This document shows, piece after piece, positions 24,186 through 33,305 of a stretch of 64,000 nt of DNA. This DNA comes from Leifsonia shinshuensis (lineage in GTDB: Bacteria; Actinomycetota; Actinomycetes; Actinomycetales; Microbacteriaceae). The stretch is from contig NZ_JAVDVK010000001.1 in NCBI RefSeq assembly GCF_031456835.1, positions 3,162,001 through 3,226,000 of the forward strand, read 5' to 3'. Below the pieces are notes generated by a model. That model did not search any database, was not told where the DNA came from, and saw only the letters and a list, made by a program, of their open reading frames with translations. The position numbers and the translations under genes were made by a program. Position 1 is the stretch's first letter, and each line of letters begins with the position of its first letter.

Positions 24186-25235
24186 TCACCGCCGTTCGAT
24201 GGTGCTGTGTACGACCGGGGACACGAGGTCCTCGTCGTCCGCGAGGGCGAGAGCAGCGACCGGCGTCACTCCGCCGCGGGTGGGCAGCCGGGAGGCGCGG
24301 ACGGAGAGCACGGAGACCAGGGCGACGAGGGCGGTGACGACGATCAGGCCGATCGCGGTCACCAGCATGTGGATCGCGCCGCTGTCGTCCGCAGTGAACT
24401 CGATCGCGTAGCCGACCGCCGCTGCCAGCGGGAAGGTGAATGACCACGCGCCCAACGAGAATCCGGCGCGGAGGTACCGCGCGGTCAGTGCGAGCTGCAG
24501 CAGGAGCATGAGCCCGGTGATTCCGGCGAGCACGTCCGCCGCGCCGTCGATCCGAGAGTGATGGAGGGCGAGCCACGCGATGCCGGCGACCGCCGGAGGT
24601 GCGAGCAGGATCGCCATCGTGGGCACGAGCGGGTTCGGGAGTGCCGGCGCGACGGTGAGCCGGAGCAGCACCAGTGTCATCATGACCGCCCAGAAGACGG
24701 CTCCGACTCCGAAGCACGCCCAGGCGAGAGCGTCGAAGCCGACGCGCTCCGCTGCGGCGGACGCGACGAACCCCGCGGCCACGGTCGGGATGAGATATCC
24801 GCCGTGGATGGCCTCCAACTGCAGCCGGCCCTCCAGCCAGGTGCTGATCAGCCAGCCGGCGAAGAGCGCTGCGACGGCGATCCCGGCGAGCACGACGATC
24901 CTTCCTGCGGTCAGCGACCAGGAGGCCAGGTCGGCGCCGAGCAGGATCGCGCTGACCGGAACGATCGCAGCGAGCGGTCCCTGCGCGGGGTGGCGGAGCT
25001 GTGCGATCAGGGTCGTCGTGGACCTGCGACCCCGCACGACATGGGCGGCGAGAAGGGTCAGCCACGCGACCGCCGCGAATACCCAGAAGGTCTGCGCGAC
25101 TGCGGGGGCGAGACCGAAAGCGGGCGCGGCGGTGGACCACACCTTCGCGAGACCGGCGAGCCCGAAGGCGATCGCCCAGGTGTTCAGCGGTATGCGTTCG
25201 ACCGGTTCGCCTTCGGTGGTGGTCTTCTCGGCCAT
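24186..25235 (-). CDS. SLAC1/TehA (TDT) family transporter
   Basis: This 349-residue protein has about ten membrane helices in paired hairpins. It shows typical family blocks (NTWAIAFGLAGLAKVW, WLISTWLEGRLQLEAIHGGYLIPTVA, FSLGAWSFTFPLAAAVGYA). Relatives are anion channels or C4-dicarboxylate/sulfite/tellurite exporters. The ATG at 25235 follows GAAGGAGCACG. With DUF302 and DUF202 downstream it may be an anion-stress operon. Which anion it passes cannot be told; no oxyanion reductase is encoded nearby. Confidence 0.85.
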   Translation of the reverse strand: MAEKTTTEGEPVERIPLNTWAIAFGLAGLAKVWSTAAPAFGLAPAVAQTFWVFAAVAWLTLLAAHVVRGRRSTTTLIAQLRHPAQGPLAAIVPVSAILLGADLASWSLTAGRIVVLAGIAVAALFAGWLISTWLEGRLQLEAIHGGYLIPTVAAGFVASAAAERVGFDALAWACFGVGAVFWAVMMTLVLLRLTVAPALPNPLVPTMAILLAPPAVAGIAWLALHHSRIDGAADVLAGITGLMLLLQLALTARYLRAGFSLGAWSFTFPLAAAVGYAIEFTADDSGAIHMLVTAIGLIVVTALVALVSVLSVRASRLPTRGGVTPVAALALADDEDLVSPVVHSTIERR

Positions 25236-25397
25236 GATGCGTGCTCCTTCACGGGAAGTGGATGGGGTCTTCTCAGTCTGGAAAGACATCACGGGTGGCG
25301 GAACGAGGAGGCGATTGGGTGGTCACAAGGACACGTTGTGGCAGTCGGCCGTGCGCCGCGGACAGCGGGCACGAGACCGCGTCCATGTAAGAAATTC

Positions 25398-25426
25398 TTG
25401 ACACGCTGTCACCTCTGCTTTACTCT
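25398..25426 (+). promoter_or_regulatory. sigma-70-type promoter
   Basis: TTGACA, a 17-base spacer and TACTCT form the best vegetative promoter in the window. It would start transcription about 30 bases before the GTG of the membrane-protein/XRE/reductase operon. Confidence 0.75.
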
Positions 25427-25462
25427 CAGAATGTCTGGAAAATTCGACATGCGAGGTGTCCG

Positions 25463-25873
25463 GTGTCGTTCGACGAGAAGAACTCCTGGGTGTTCCTGGT
25501 GACCGCGGTCATCGGTTACGCGACCTATCTGATCCTGCTGGCGGCGCACGGCGCCGAGTCGTACGTGCCGTTGCTGCTGTGGACGGTCGGCGGCGCGATC
25601 GTGATCAACATCGCGGCGAGCATCGTGCTGGGGATCACCAACCCGAAGGACGCGGACAAGCGCGATCAGCGCGACCGCGAGGTCTACGCGTTCGGCGAGC
25701 GCATCGGCGGCGCCTTCGTGGTGCTCGGAGCGGTCGCGGCGCTGGTGCTTTCGCTGCTGGAGGTGCCCTGGTTCTGGATCGCCAACGCGATCTACCTGGC
25801 ATTCGTGCTCTCCGCCGTGGTCGGATCCATCGCGCGCCTGGTCGCATATCGACGCGGGATGCCCGCATGGTGA
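25463..25873 (+). CDS. small integral membrane protein paired with XRE regulator
   Basis: This 136-residue protein has four predicted membrane helices (residues about 9-28, 36-57, 80-101, 105-125) and a charged loop KDADKRDQRDRE between the second and third. It resembles membrane proteins commonly paired with a YozG-like small HTH gene, which follows here with overlap ATGGTGA. By analogy, the membrane protein may sense a signal and the HTH protein respond, but no mechanism is established. The GTG start follows GCGAGGTG. Confidence 0.7.
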   Translation: MSFDEKNSWVFLVTAVIGYATYLILLAAHGAESYVPLLLWTVGGAIVINIAASIVLGITNPKDADKRDQRDREVYAFGERIGGAFVVLGAVAALVLSLLEVPWFWIANAIYLAFVLSAVVGSIARLVAYRRGMPAW

Positions 25874-26085
25874 AGCCGACCCGTGTCACGAACTCCCTTC
25901 GCGCGTTGCGCTTCGCGGCCGGCGAGATGACCCAGGCGGAACTCGCCGACCGGGTCGGCGTCACACGGCAGACCATCATCGCCATCGAGCAGGGGCGTTA
26001 TTCGCCTTCGCTCGAGATGGCGTTCCAGCTCGCGCGGGTGTTCGGGGTGCCGCTCGATGACGTCTTCCACTACCCCGAGGAGTGA
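25867..26085 (+). CDS. small XRE family (YozG-like) regulator
   Basis: This 72-residue protein is almost entirely a helix-turn-helix: NSLRALRFAAGEMTQAELAD, VGVTRQTIIAIEQGRYSPSL, then FGVPLDDVFHYPEE. This matches the compact YozG-type regulators usually encoded with a membrane protein. The ATG at 25867 overlaps the upstream stop by seven bases. The next gene starts one base after its stop region, so all three belong to one operon driven from 25398-25426. Confidence 0.92.
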   Translation: MVKPTRVTNSLRALRFAAGEMTQAELADRVGVTRQTIIAIEQGRYSPSLEMAFQLARVFGVPLDDVFHYPEE

Positions 26086-26086
26086 G

Positions 26087-27112
26087 ATGCAGGCGATGAA
26101 CGAGACGACCAAGCAGCAGCAGATGCGCGCGGTGACCCAGGATGCGTACGGGCCGCCCAGCGTCCTGACGGTGGAGAACATCCCCGTGCCCGTCCCGGGG
26201 GAGGGGGAGGTGCTCGTCCGGGTCCGCGCCGCCGGAATCGACGCCGGCACCTGGCACCTCACGACCGGGCGCCCGTACATGATGCGGGCGATCGGATTCG
26301 GCTGGAGCGGCCCCAAGGCGCGGGTGCGCGGCCTCGGCTTCTCCGGTGTCGTGGAGGCCGTGGGCGGCACGGCATCCGGACCCGGTTCTGCGGCGCACGG
26401 CTGGCGCCCCGGCGACGCGGTGTTCGGATCGGCCGAGGGCGCGCTGGCCGAGTTCGTGGTCGCGAAAGCGGACGAGCTCGTCGCCATCCCGGAGGGCACC
26501 GGTTTCGAGGAGGCTGCTGCGCTGCCGGTATCCGGCGTGACGGCACTCCAGGCGGTGAACCGGGCGGGGATCCAGGAGGGGGATGCGGTCCTCGTCCTGG
26601 GTGCGGCCGGGGGAGTCGGACACTTCGCGGTGCAGCTGGCGGCCGCGCGGGGCGCGAAGGTGACAGGAGTGTGCAGCGGGCCGAAGGCGGCCCTGGTGCG
26701 GGATCTGGGCGCCGTCGACGTGCTCGACTACACGACCACCGATGTGCTGACGCTCGGCCGCATCTATGACGTGATCATCGACACAGCGGGGAACCGGCCG
26801 CTCTCCGCCCTGCGGCGCATCCTGGCGAGCACCGGGTCGGTGGTCCTGGTCGGCGGGGAGTCGGGCGGACCGCTCCTCGGAGGCATCCAGCGCACCCTCG
26901 GGGCCGCGCTGCTCGATCGCTTCGCCCGCCAGCACCTGGTGGGCCTGGTGGCCCGGGAGCGTGCGGAGGACCTGCGCGAGCTGGCCGCCCTCGTCGCGGA
27001 CGGGACGCTGAGGCCCGTGATCGACACGGCGTACCCGCTCGAACGGACCGCCGAGGCCGTCGACCACGTCGGCACCGGCCACGCACGCGGGAAGATCGTC
27101 GTCACGCCCTGA
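26087..27112 (+). CDS. quinone oxidoreductase-like MDR family dehydrogenase
   Basis: This 341-residue member of the medium-chain dehydrogenase/reductase family lacks the zinc-binding Cys/His set, so it resembles the quinone oxidoreductases. The GroES-like part has VLVRVRAAGIDAGTWHLTTG. The NADPH site is VLVLGAAGGVGHFAVQLA near residue 165. The end HARGKIVVTP is family-typical. ATG 26087 has GAGGAG upstream. It is the third gene of the membrane protein-XRE operon and converges on the GH13 gene. The substrate is probably an enone or quinone (inference). Confidence 0.9.
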   Translation: MQAMNETTKQQQMRAVTQDAYGPPSVLTVENIPVPVPGEGEVLVRVRAAGIDAGTWHLTTGRPYMMRAIGFGWSGPKARVRGLGFSGVVEAVGGTASGPGSAAHGWRPGDAVFGSAEGALAEFVVAKADELVAIPEGTGFEEAAALPVSGVTALQAVNRAGIQEGDAVLVLGAAGGVGHFAVQLAAARGAKVTGVCSGPKAALVRDLGAVDVLDYTTTDVLTLGRIYDVIIDTAGNRPLSALRRILASTGSVVLVGGESGGPLLGGIQRTLGAALLDRFARQHLVGLVARERAEDLRELAALVADGTLRPVIDTAYPLERTAEAVDHVGTGHARGKIVVTP

Positions 27113-27122
27113 GCGCCCGCGA

Positions 27123-28766
27123 TCAGCGCATGAACCACACGGTGACGTCCCGGGGCACGCTCCCTGAGGGCAGCGCCGGTTCGGACGCGAGGAGCACCCG
27201 GGCGCCGTCGGGCAGCGGAACCTCCTCGCCGGAGACGTTCGCGAGGACGTGCAGATCACCGCGGCGGAAGGCGATGGTGCCCGGTCGCTCGTCCTCATCC
27301 CACTCCAGCGGACCGGTGCCCAGGCCTCGTTCGCGGCGCAGCGCCAGGGCGCGGCGGTACAGCGACAGGGTCGACGCCGGGTCGCCCTCCTGGCCGGCCG
27401 CGGCGAACCCGCCGAAGTAGGCCGGCTGCGGCAGCCACGTCTCGGACGACGACACGGTGGAGAAGCCGAACGACGGCCCCGACGAGGTCCAGGGGAGGGG
27501 CACCCGGCAGCCGTCCCGGCCGCGGATGCGGTGACCGGAGCGCTCCCAGACCGGGTCCTGCCGCACGTCGTCGGGAAGGTCCGTCACCTCGGGGAGACCC
27601 AGCTCCTCGCCCTGATACAGGTACGCGGAGCCGGGCAGCGCGAGCATGAGGGCGGTCGCCGCCCGCGCCCGGCGCAGGCCCAGCGCCCGATCCGGCTGCG
27701 GGTCGTCGGCGCCGACACCGGACTCGAGGGCGACGGCCCCGTCGTAGCCGTAGCGGCTGGCGTGACGCATGACGTCGTGGTTGGAGAGCACCCAGGTCGT
27801 GGGAGCGCCCACCGCATCGTTCGCCTCGAGCGACGTCTCGATCGTGCTGCGCAGGTCGGCGGCGCTCCACGGCTGCTCCAGGAACGCGAAGTTGAAGGCT
27901 TGGTGCATCTCGCCCGGGCGGACGATCCGGGCGGCGCGCTCCGGCGGCAGCCAGGCCTCGGCGCAGAGGATGCGGGAACCGTCGTACGAGTCGAGGAGGT
28001 TCCGCCAGTCCCGGAAGATCTCGTGGATGCCCTCCTGATCCCACATCGGAGGGAGCCGCCCGTCGACCGGGCGGACGACGCCGTGGACGGCGTGCGGCCA
28101 GTCGGGCAGCCCCTTCGCCTTGACGAGGGCGTCGCAGACGTCGACACGGAAGCCGTCGACACCGCGATCGAGCCAGAAGCGGAGCGTCGTGCGGAAGTCC
28201 TCCCGCACGCGTTCGTCGTCCCAGTTCCAGTCGGGCTGCGACGGGTCGAAGAGGTGCAGATACCACTGCCCGGGCGAACCGTCCGCTTCGGTGACGCGCG
28301 TCCAGGCGGGGCCCTCGAACATGCTCTGCCAGTCGTTCGGCGGCAGTTCGCCGTGTTCTCCGCGTCCGTCCCGGAAGTGGAACAGCGCTCGCTCGGGGCT
28401 CCCCGGCGCCGCCGCGAGGGCCGCACGGAAGGCGGGATGGTCCCACGAGCAGTGGTTGGGGACCAGGTCGACGATGACGCGGATGCCGAGGCGGTGTGTG
28501 GCAGCGATCAGCGCGTCGAAGTCCGCGAGAGTGCCGAACTGCGGGTCGACGTCCCGGTAGTCCGCGACGTCGTACCCGCCGTCGCGCTGGGGTGACGGAT
28601 AGAACGGCGACAGCCACAGCGCGTCGACCCCGAGGGAGGCCAGGTGGTCCAGTCGGGCTGTGATCCCGGGCAGGTCGCCGATCCCGTCGCCGTTGCTGTC
28701 CGCGTACGACCGGGGATACACCTGGTAGATGACGGCGCGCCGCCACCACTCGTCGGCGCCGCTCAT
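27123..28766 (-). CDS. alpha-glucosidase, glycoside hydrolase family 13
   Basis: This 547-residue enzyme hydrolyses alpha-glucosidic bonds of short oligosaccharides in the cytoplasm. It begins WWRRAVIYQVYPRSYADSNG. All conserved GH13 regions are intact: DLVPNHCSWDH (I), GFRVDVCDAL with the nucleophile Asp (II), CAEAWL with the acid/base Glu (III) and LSNHDVMRH (IV). A small C-terminal beta domain ends at the stop. The ATG at 28766 sits directly behind GAGGAGGAACGC; an ATG at 28787 would place that site inside the gene. It is the last gene of the HisD-like/ABC operon, so it probably cleaves the imported compound. Confidence 0.93.
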   Translation of the reverse strand: MSGADEWWRRAVIYQVYPRSYADSNGDGIGDLPGITARLDHLASLGVDALWLSPFYPSPQRDGGYDVADYRDVDPQFGTLADFDALIAATHRLGIRVIVDLVPNHCSWDHPAFRAALAAAPGSPERALFHFRDGRGEHGELPPNDWQSMFEGPAWTRVTEADGSPGQWYLHLFDPSQPDWNWDDERVREDFRTTLRFWLDRGVDGFRVDVCDALVKAKGLPDWPHAVHGVVRPVDGRLPPMWDQEGIHEIFRDWRNLLDSYDGSRILCAEAWLPPERAARIVRPGEMHQAFNFAFLEQPWSAADLRSTIETSLEANDAVGAPTTWVLSNHDVMRHASRYGYDGAVALESGVGADDPQPDRALGLRRARAATALMLALPGSAYLYQGEELGLPEVTDLPDDVRQDPVWERSGHRIRGRDGCRVPLPWTSSGPSFGFSTVSSSETWLPQPAYFGGFAAAGQEGDPASTLSLYRRALALRRERGLGTGPLEWDEDERPGTIAFRRGDLHVLANVSGEEVPLPDGARVLLASEPALPSGSVPRDVTVWFMR

Positions 28767-28783
28767 GCGTTCCTCCTCGATGG

Positions 28784-29587
28784 TCATTTGACGGCCCCCG
28801 CAGTGAGGCCGGTGATGAGGCGTCGCTGCAGCGCGATGTACGCCACGACGATCGGCAGGGCGACGAGCACCGCGGCGGCGGCCGTGACGCTCGGGTTGCT
28901 CGCCCGATCGGTGCCGGCGAAGAACGACAGAGCCAGCGGCGCCGTCTGCACCGCCTCGTTGCCCGGCACCAGAACCAGCGCGAGCAGGAACTCGTTCCAG
29001 GTGAACAGGAACAGGATGGTGGACAGCGTCGCGAGCGCCGGGCCGGCGATCGGCAGCAGCACCTGCCGCAGGATGGCGAACCGCGAGGCCCCGTCCATCC
29101 GTGCCGCCTCCAGGATCTCGGTGGGGACGGAGGCGAAGAAGGTGCGCATCCAGAACACGCCGAGCGGCACGGACAGGCCCACCTGCGGGAGGATCAGCGC
29201 CCAGGACGTGTCCACCAGGCCCCAGCCCGAGAGCAGCTGGTAGAGCGGGAGCACCGTCACCTCGTAGGGCAGCACCAGGCCGACCAGCAGGAGCGCCATC
29301 AGCAGGCGGCCGCCGGGGACTCGCATCGTGGCGAGCGCGTAACCGGCCAGGCACGACACGACTGCGGTGACGACGACGACCGTGACGGCGATGATCGCGC
29401 TCGACAGCAGCGCAGAGGCGAAGTGACTGCGCGTCCAGGCGACGGCGAAGTTGCCCCAGTCGATGGCAGAGCCCGAGCGGTTACTGAGGGCCGAGACGAC
29501 GATCGATCCGAGCGGGTACACGGCGAACAGAGCCGCGACGATGAGGATGACGTGCGTTCCGACGGATTCGCGGAGAGCGGTCTTCAT
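28784..29587 (-). CDS. sugar ABC transporter permease (MalG type)
   Basis: This 267-residue permease has six predicted helices and the EAA loop ILEAARMDGASRFAILRQVL. The C-terminus ITGLTAGAVK is family-typical. It overlaps the upstream permease gene by ATGA (29584-29587), and its own stop lies 17 bases before the GH13 start. It works with the 29584-30549 subunit and the lipoprotein at 30546-31877. No ATPase gene is present in the locus. Confidence 0.93.
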   Translation of the reverse strand: MKTALRESVGTHVILIVAALFAVYPLGSIVVSALSNRSGSAIDWGNFAVAWTRSHFASALLSSAIIAVTVVVVTAVVSCLAGYALATMRVPGGRLLMALLLVGLVLPYEVTVLPLYQLLSGWGLVDTSWALILPQVGLSVPLGVFWMRTFFASVPTEILEAARMDGASRFAILRQVLLPIAGPALATLSTILFLFTWNEFLLALVLVPGNEAVQTAPLALSFFAGTDRASNPSVTAAAAVLVALPIVVAYIALQRRLITGLTAGAVK

Positions 29588-30549
29588 GAGGTCCGCCCCC
29601 GTCCGCGGGCGCGTCGCGGCGTGTCCCCGCGCTCGCGGAGCAGCAGCTGCACCACGGTCACGACGAGGAAGATGATCACGGTCAGCACGACGGCGATCGC
29701 AGACGCCTGACCGAGCTGACGGTTCTGGAACGCATCGAGGTAGACGAACAGCGACGGCACCGTCGTCGACGTGCCGGGCCCGCCGCGCGTGGTGTTCCAG
29801 ATGATGTCGAAGTTGCGCAGCGCGAAGGTGATCGTGAGGATCAGGGCGATCGAGATCTGCGGGCGGAGCGCGGGCAGCGTGATGGCGAAGAACTCGCGGA
29901 CCGGACCGGCGCCGTCCAGCCGCGCCGCCTCGTACAGCGACCGGTCGATCGTGACGATGCCTGCCAGGAACAGCACCATGCACAAGCCGTACTCGACCCA
30001 GGTGCCGATGACCCCGATGGAGGGGAGCGCGGTGTCGAAGTTCCCGAGCCAGCTGGTCGCCCAGCCGCCCAGGCCGATGTGGCGGAGCACCCAGTTGACC
30101 GGGCCGTCGGAGGCGAGCAGTCCCCGCCACGCGACGGCGACCACCACCGTGCTGAGGATCTGCGGCAGGAAGAGCGCCGCCCGGAAGAAGGTCAGCCCGT
30201 AGACCCGGATGCGCGACATCGCGCCCGCCAAGACCAGTCCGATGCACACCGGGAGTGCGGCGTAGAAGACCAGCAGGACGAGCGAGTGCCCGAGAGCCGC
30301 GCGCAGGTCCGGGTCGGTGAACACCGCGAGGTAGTTCGAGAGCCCGGCGGGCGTCGCCGGGGTGAGGCCGTCGTAGACGTAGAACGACGTCTGGATGGAC
30401 GTCACGATGGGGTAGACGACGAACAGGCCGAAGAAGAGGAGGGCAGGCGCCAGGTAGAGCAGGCTCGACCAGCTCACCTGCCCTCCCGGTCGCCGGCGCC
30501 GCTGGGGGACGGCGACGCCGGCGAGCTCGCTGCGGGCGAGGACGGTCAT
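29584..30549 (-). CDS. sugar ABC transporter permease (MalF type)
   Basis: This 321-residue permease has a basic N-terminal tail (PQRRRRPGGQ), a first helix near residue 30, and the EAA loop LYEAARLDGAGPVREFFAITL. It carries a long Arg-rich cytoplasmic C-terminus (ERGDTPRRARGRGR), which is unusual in length. The ATG at 30549 overlaps the lipoprotein stop by four bases. The tight ATGA overlaps through three genes indicate coupled synthesis of the complex. Confidence 0.93.
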   Translation of the reverse strand: MTVLARSELAGVAVPQRRRRPGGQVSWSSLLYLAPALLFFGLFVVYPIVTSIQTSFYVYDGLTPATPAGLSNYLAVFTDPDLRAALGHSLVLLVFYAALPVCIGLVLAGAMSRIRVYGLTFFRAALFLPQILSTVVVAVAWRGLLASDGPVNWVLRHIGLGGWATSWLGNFDTALPSIGVIGTWVEYGLCMVLFLAGIVTIDRSLYEAARLDGAGPVREFFAITLPALRPQISIALILTITFALRNFDIIWNTTRGGPGTSTTVPSLFVYLDAFQNRQLGQASAIAVVLTVIIFLVVTVVQLLLRERGDTPRRARGRGRTS

Positions 30550-31877
30550 TTGTGTCCCTTTGCCCACGCCGCTTGGACGGTCTTGGTGAAGTCGGCGCTC
30601 GAGATGCGGCCGGCCATCACCTCCTGAAGGGAGCCGCCCATCACGGAGAGCATGTCGGTGGTGCTCCAGTCGTAGTAGCCGACCTGCGTCCCGGCGGCGA
30701 TCGTCTCCTTGAGGGCGGTCAGTGTCTCCTCGCTCAGGCTGTCGCTCGCCTTCACGCCGTCGGTGATCACCGGGAGGCGGCCGCCGTCGAGGATCCACTG
30801 ACCGGTCTGCGGCGAGTGCAGCATGTCGAGCCAGGCGATACCGGCGTCGGTCTTCTTCGACTTCGAGCTGATGTGCCACGGGGATGCCGTCGCGCCGACG
30901 CCCCCGGAGACCAGGGAACCGAAACCGAAGCCGGTCGAGTCGAGCGACGCGCCGTTCCAGGAGCCCCCGACGAAGAACACGCCGGTCCCCTTCGCGAACT
31001 TGGCGATCGCGTCCTCGTTGCTGAGGCCGTCGTATCCCGCCTCGAAGTAGCCCTTCGACACCCAGGACTTCAGCGTGTCGGCGGCCTTCTCGTTGCCGGA
31101 CGTCTGGAACGTCGTGCCGGCCTTGCCGCCGATCCAGTCGCGGATGCTCGCGGGCTTCTGCGTCGTGACGGCGATGTCGCTGAAGATGTGGGTGGCCGCG
31201 TACTGGTCCGAGTTGCCCAGCATCATCGGCACCTCGCCTGCGGCCTCAGCCGCCGCCGCGTCCTTCTCCAGGGCCGCGATGGTGGTCGGCGGCTGCAGGC
31301 CGAGGGACTGCAGCTTGCTCTTGTTGTAGTAGATGCCCTGCACCTCGCTGATCGGCGACATGCCGTAGAGGGTGCCGGAGCCGAAGGTCGTCCCGGCAGC
31401 ATCCCATCTCGCGGGTGCGAGCGTGGAGGCGCCGGTCCCCGACGTCCAGCCGTAGACCTTCGCGACGTCGTCGAGCGGGCGGACCAGCTTGGCCTTCACG
31501 AGGGCGCCGTCGACCGCGTAGCCGATGTTCCCCTCGAAGACGTCGGGAGCGTTGGCGCTCGCCGCTGCGTTCACGACCGTCGCCACCAGGTCGTCGAAGC
31601 TCTTGTAGGTGATGTCGACCTTCACGTTCGGGTACTTCTTCTCGAAGGCGGGGATGAAGTTCTTCATCAGGGGCTGCTCGGCCTGGTCGGCCCAGACGGA
31701 CAGCGTGGTGGAGCCGAGCTTCGCCACCTGAGCCGGGGTGACCTTGGCGGAGATGGTGGTGGAGGACGATGCGGCGGGAGCGGCTCCGCCTCCGGGGGCG
31801 CAGCTGGAGAGCACGAGCGCGGTCACGGTCGCGCCGATCGCGAGGGCGAGCGGGCGCAGGAATCGGTGGTGGGTCAT
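30546..31877 (-). CDS. ABC transporter substrate-binding lipoprotein
   Basis: This 443-residue family-1 solute-binding protein has a signal peptide ending in the lipobox LVLSSC (Cys26), followed by a Gly/Ala/Ser linker. The mature part contains TTLSVWADQAEQPLMKNFIP and FFVGGSWNGASLDS, typical of sugar binders. The ATG at 31877 has GAAGGAAGCC upstream. It is separated from the HisD-like gene by 50 bases that hold a stem-loop, which could favour separate stability of its mRNA. The ligand is unknown; the HisD-like and GH13 partners suggest a glucosylated polar molecule. Confidence 0.92.
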   Translation of the reverse strand: MTHHRFLRPLALAIGATVTALVLSSCAPGGGAAPAASSSTTISAKVTPAQVAKLGSTTLSVWADQAEQPLMKNFIPAFEKKYPNVKVDITYKSFDDLVATVVNAAASANAPDVFEGNIGYAVDGALVKAKLVRPLDDVAKVYGWTSGTGASTLAPARWDAAGTTFGSGTLYGMSPISEVQGIYYNKSKLQSLGLQPPTTIAALEKDAAAAEAAGEVPMMLGNSDQYAATHIFSDIAVTTQKPASIRDWIGGKAGTTFQTSGNEKAADTLKSWVSKGYFEAGYDGLSNEDAIAKFAKGTGVFFVGGSWNGASLDSTGFGFGSLVSGGVGATASPWHISSKSKKTDAGIAWLDMLHSPQTGQWILDGGRLPVITDGVKASDSLSEETLTALKETIAAGTQVGYYDWSTTDMLSVMGGSLQEVMAGRISSADFTKTVQAAWAKGHK

Positions 31878-31896
31878 GGCTTCCTTCGGGTTGGTC

Positions 31897-31919
31897 CGCC
31901 GGCGCACGCGGCGCCGGCG
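31897..31919 (-). terminator. intra-operon stem-loop
   Basis: A perfect 9-bp stem (CGCCGGCGC / GCGCCGGCG) with a 5-base loop lies between the HisD-like stop and the binding-protein start. No U-run follows on the minus strand, so it is more likely a partial terminator or an mRNA-stabilising hairpin than a full stop. Confidence 0.5.
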
Positions 31920-31927
31920 CAGGGGTG

Positions 31928-33247
31928 TCAGTTCGCGTAACTCCGCAGGCGCATGGTCGCCGTCGCCTCGTGGGCCGACATCCCTTCGCTTGCGGAGATG
32001 ACCTCGACGGCCACGGCGAGTTCGGGGGTGGCCTCGCGGCTGATCTTCTGGAAGGTCAGCGGCTTCAGGTATCGCGAGACGGAGAGGCCGGCGCTGTGCT
32101 TCGCGCCGCCCGCGGTGGGCAGGGTGTGGTTGGTTCCCGCCATGCCCTTGTCCGAGTAGGCGACGGTGCTCCACGGGCCCACGAAGAGCGAGCCGTAGTT
32201 CGTGAGGTGTGCGTGGTACCAGTCGTCGTCGGCGGTCTGGATCTCGAGGTGCTCCGGCGCGAGCTCGTCCATCACGAGCACCGCATCCTCCTTCGACTCC
32301 ACCAGGAGCACCGAGCCGAAGTCGCGCCAGGCGGGACCGCAGATCGAGGCCGTGGACAGGGTCTCGAGCTGGCGGTCGACGGCGGCGATGACGTCGCGGC
32401 CGAGCCGCTCGGAGGTCGTCACGAGCGCGGCGGGCGAGTTCGGCCCGTGCTCCGCCTGCCCGAGCAGGTCGGCGGCGACGATCTCCGGGTCGGCGGTCTC
32501 GTCCGCGATCACGGCGACCTCGCTCGGTCCGGCCAGGAGGTCGATGGCCACGGTTCCGAAGAGCTGGCGCTTCGCCTCGGCGACGTACGCGTTCCCCGCC
32601 CCGACGATCATGTCGACGGGGTCCTGGCCGAGCAGGCCGAACGCCATCGCGGCGAGTGCCTGCACGCCTCCGACGACGTACAGGTGGTCGATGCCCGAGA
32701 CGTAGGCCGCGTACGCGACGGCCGAGTTCGCACCACCGCCGGGCTGAGGGGGAGTGGAGCCGATCACGGACGGGACGCCGGCGACCTTCGCCACGCCCAC
32801 GGTCATGAAGGCGCTCGCGGTGAGCGGGAAGCGTCCGGCCGGGAGGTAGGCGCCGACATTGCCGACCGGCACGTACTTCTGTCCGACGACGAGCCCGGGG
32901 ACGATTTCCGCCTCGAAGTCGGAGAGGTGGTCGAGCTGGAGGCGCGCGAACTCCTTGGTCCGCGCCGAACCGAGCTCGATGGCCTCGCGGAGCTCGGTGT
33001 CGAGGCGCGTGCCGGAGGCGGCGAGGTCTGCGGCGCCGAGCTCGAAGTCGGCGGCGTCGGAGCCGTCGAGTTCCCGGGCGTAGCGGCGGACGGCGTCGAT
33101 GCCGTTCTTCTCGATGTCCAGCAGCATGGCGGTCACCGTCTCGGCGACGCGGGGGTCGCGCTGGGCTTCCGGAGCGTCGACGCCGGGGCTCTTGAGCGCG
33201 GTGAAGCGCGAGGAGTGCTGGGTGACGAAGCGGGGGCTCAATTTCAT
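31928..33247 (-). CDS. HisD-like zinc dehydrogenase (histidinol dehydrogenase family)
   Basis: This 439-residue enzyme has the whole histidinol dehydrogenase metal and active site. It shows GQAEHG (Gln and His zinc ligands), APEHLEIQ (catalytic Glu-His), the Asp in AYSDKGMAGTNHTLPT and SEGMSAHE (final His). The family oxidises an alcohol to a carboxylate in two NAD-dependent steps. No other his gene is near; instead it heads an operon with a sugar ABC importer and GH13 enzyme, beside LysR, an amino-acid-type permease and an amidase. This suggests a catabolic paralogue, as known for the sulfonate enzyme HpsN, rather than histidine synthesis. Substrate unknown. It starts at ATG 33247. Confidence 0.88.
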   Translation of the reverse strand: MKLSPRFVTQHSSRFTALKSPGVDAPEAQRDPRVAETVTAMLLDIEKNGIDAVRRYARELDGSDAADFELGAADLAASGTRLDTELREAIELGSARTKEFARLQLDHLSDFEAEIVPGLVVGQKYVPVGNVGAYLPAGRFPLTASAFMTVGVAKVAGVPSVIGSTPPQPGGGANSAVAYAAYVSGIDHLYVVGGVQALAAMAFGLLGQDPVDMIVGAGNAYVAEAKRQLFGTVAIDLLAGPSEVAVIADETADPEIVAADLLGQAEHGPNSPAALVTTSERLGRDVIAAVDRQLETLSTASICGPAWRDFGSVLLVESKEDAVLVMDELAPEHLEIQTADDDWYHAHLTNYGSLFVGPWSTVAYSDKGMAGTNHTLPTAGGAKHSAGLSVSRYLKPLTFQKISREATPELAVAVEVISASEGMSAHEATATMRLRSYAN

Positions 33248-33305
33248 GGTGTCGATCCTCACCGGCGCCGAGACCCTGGACAAGGCCGAATCATCTTGGG
33301 GAAGG

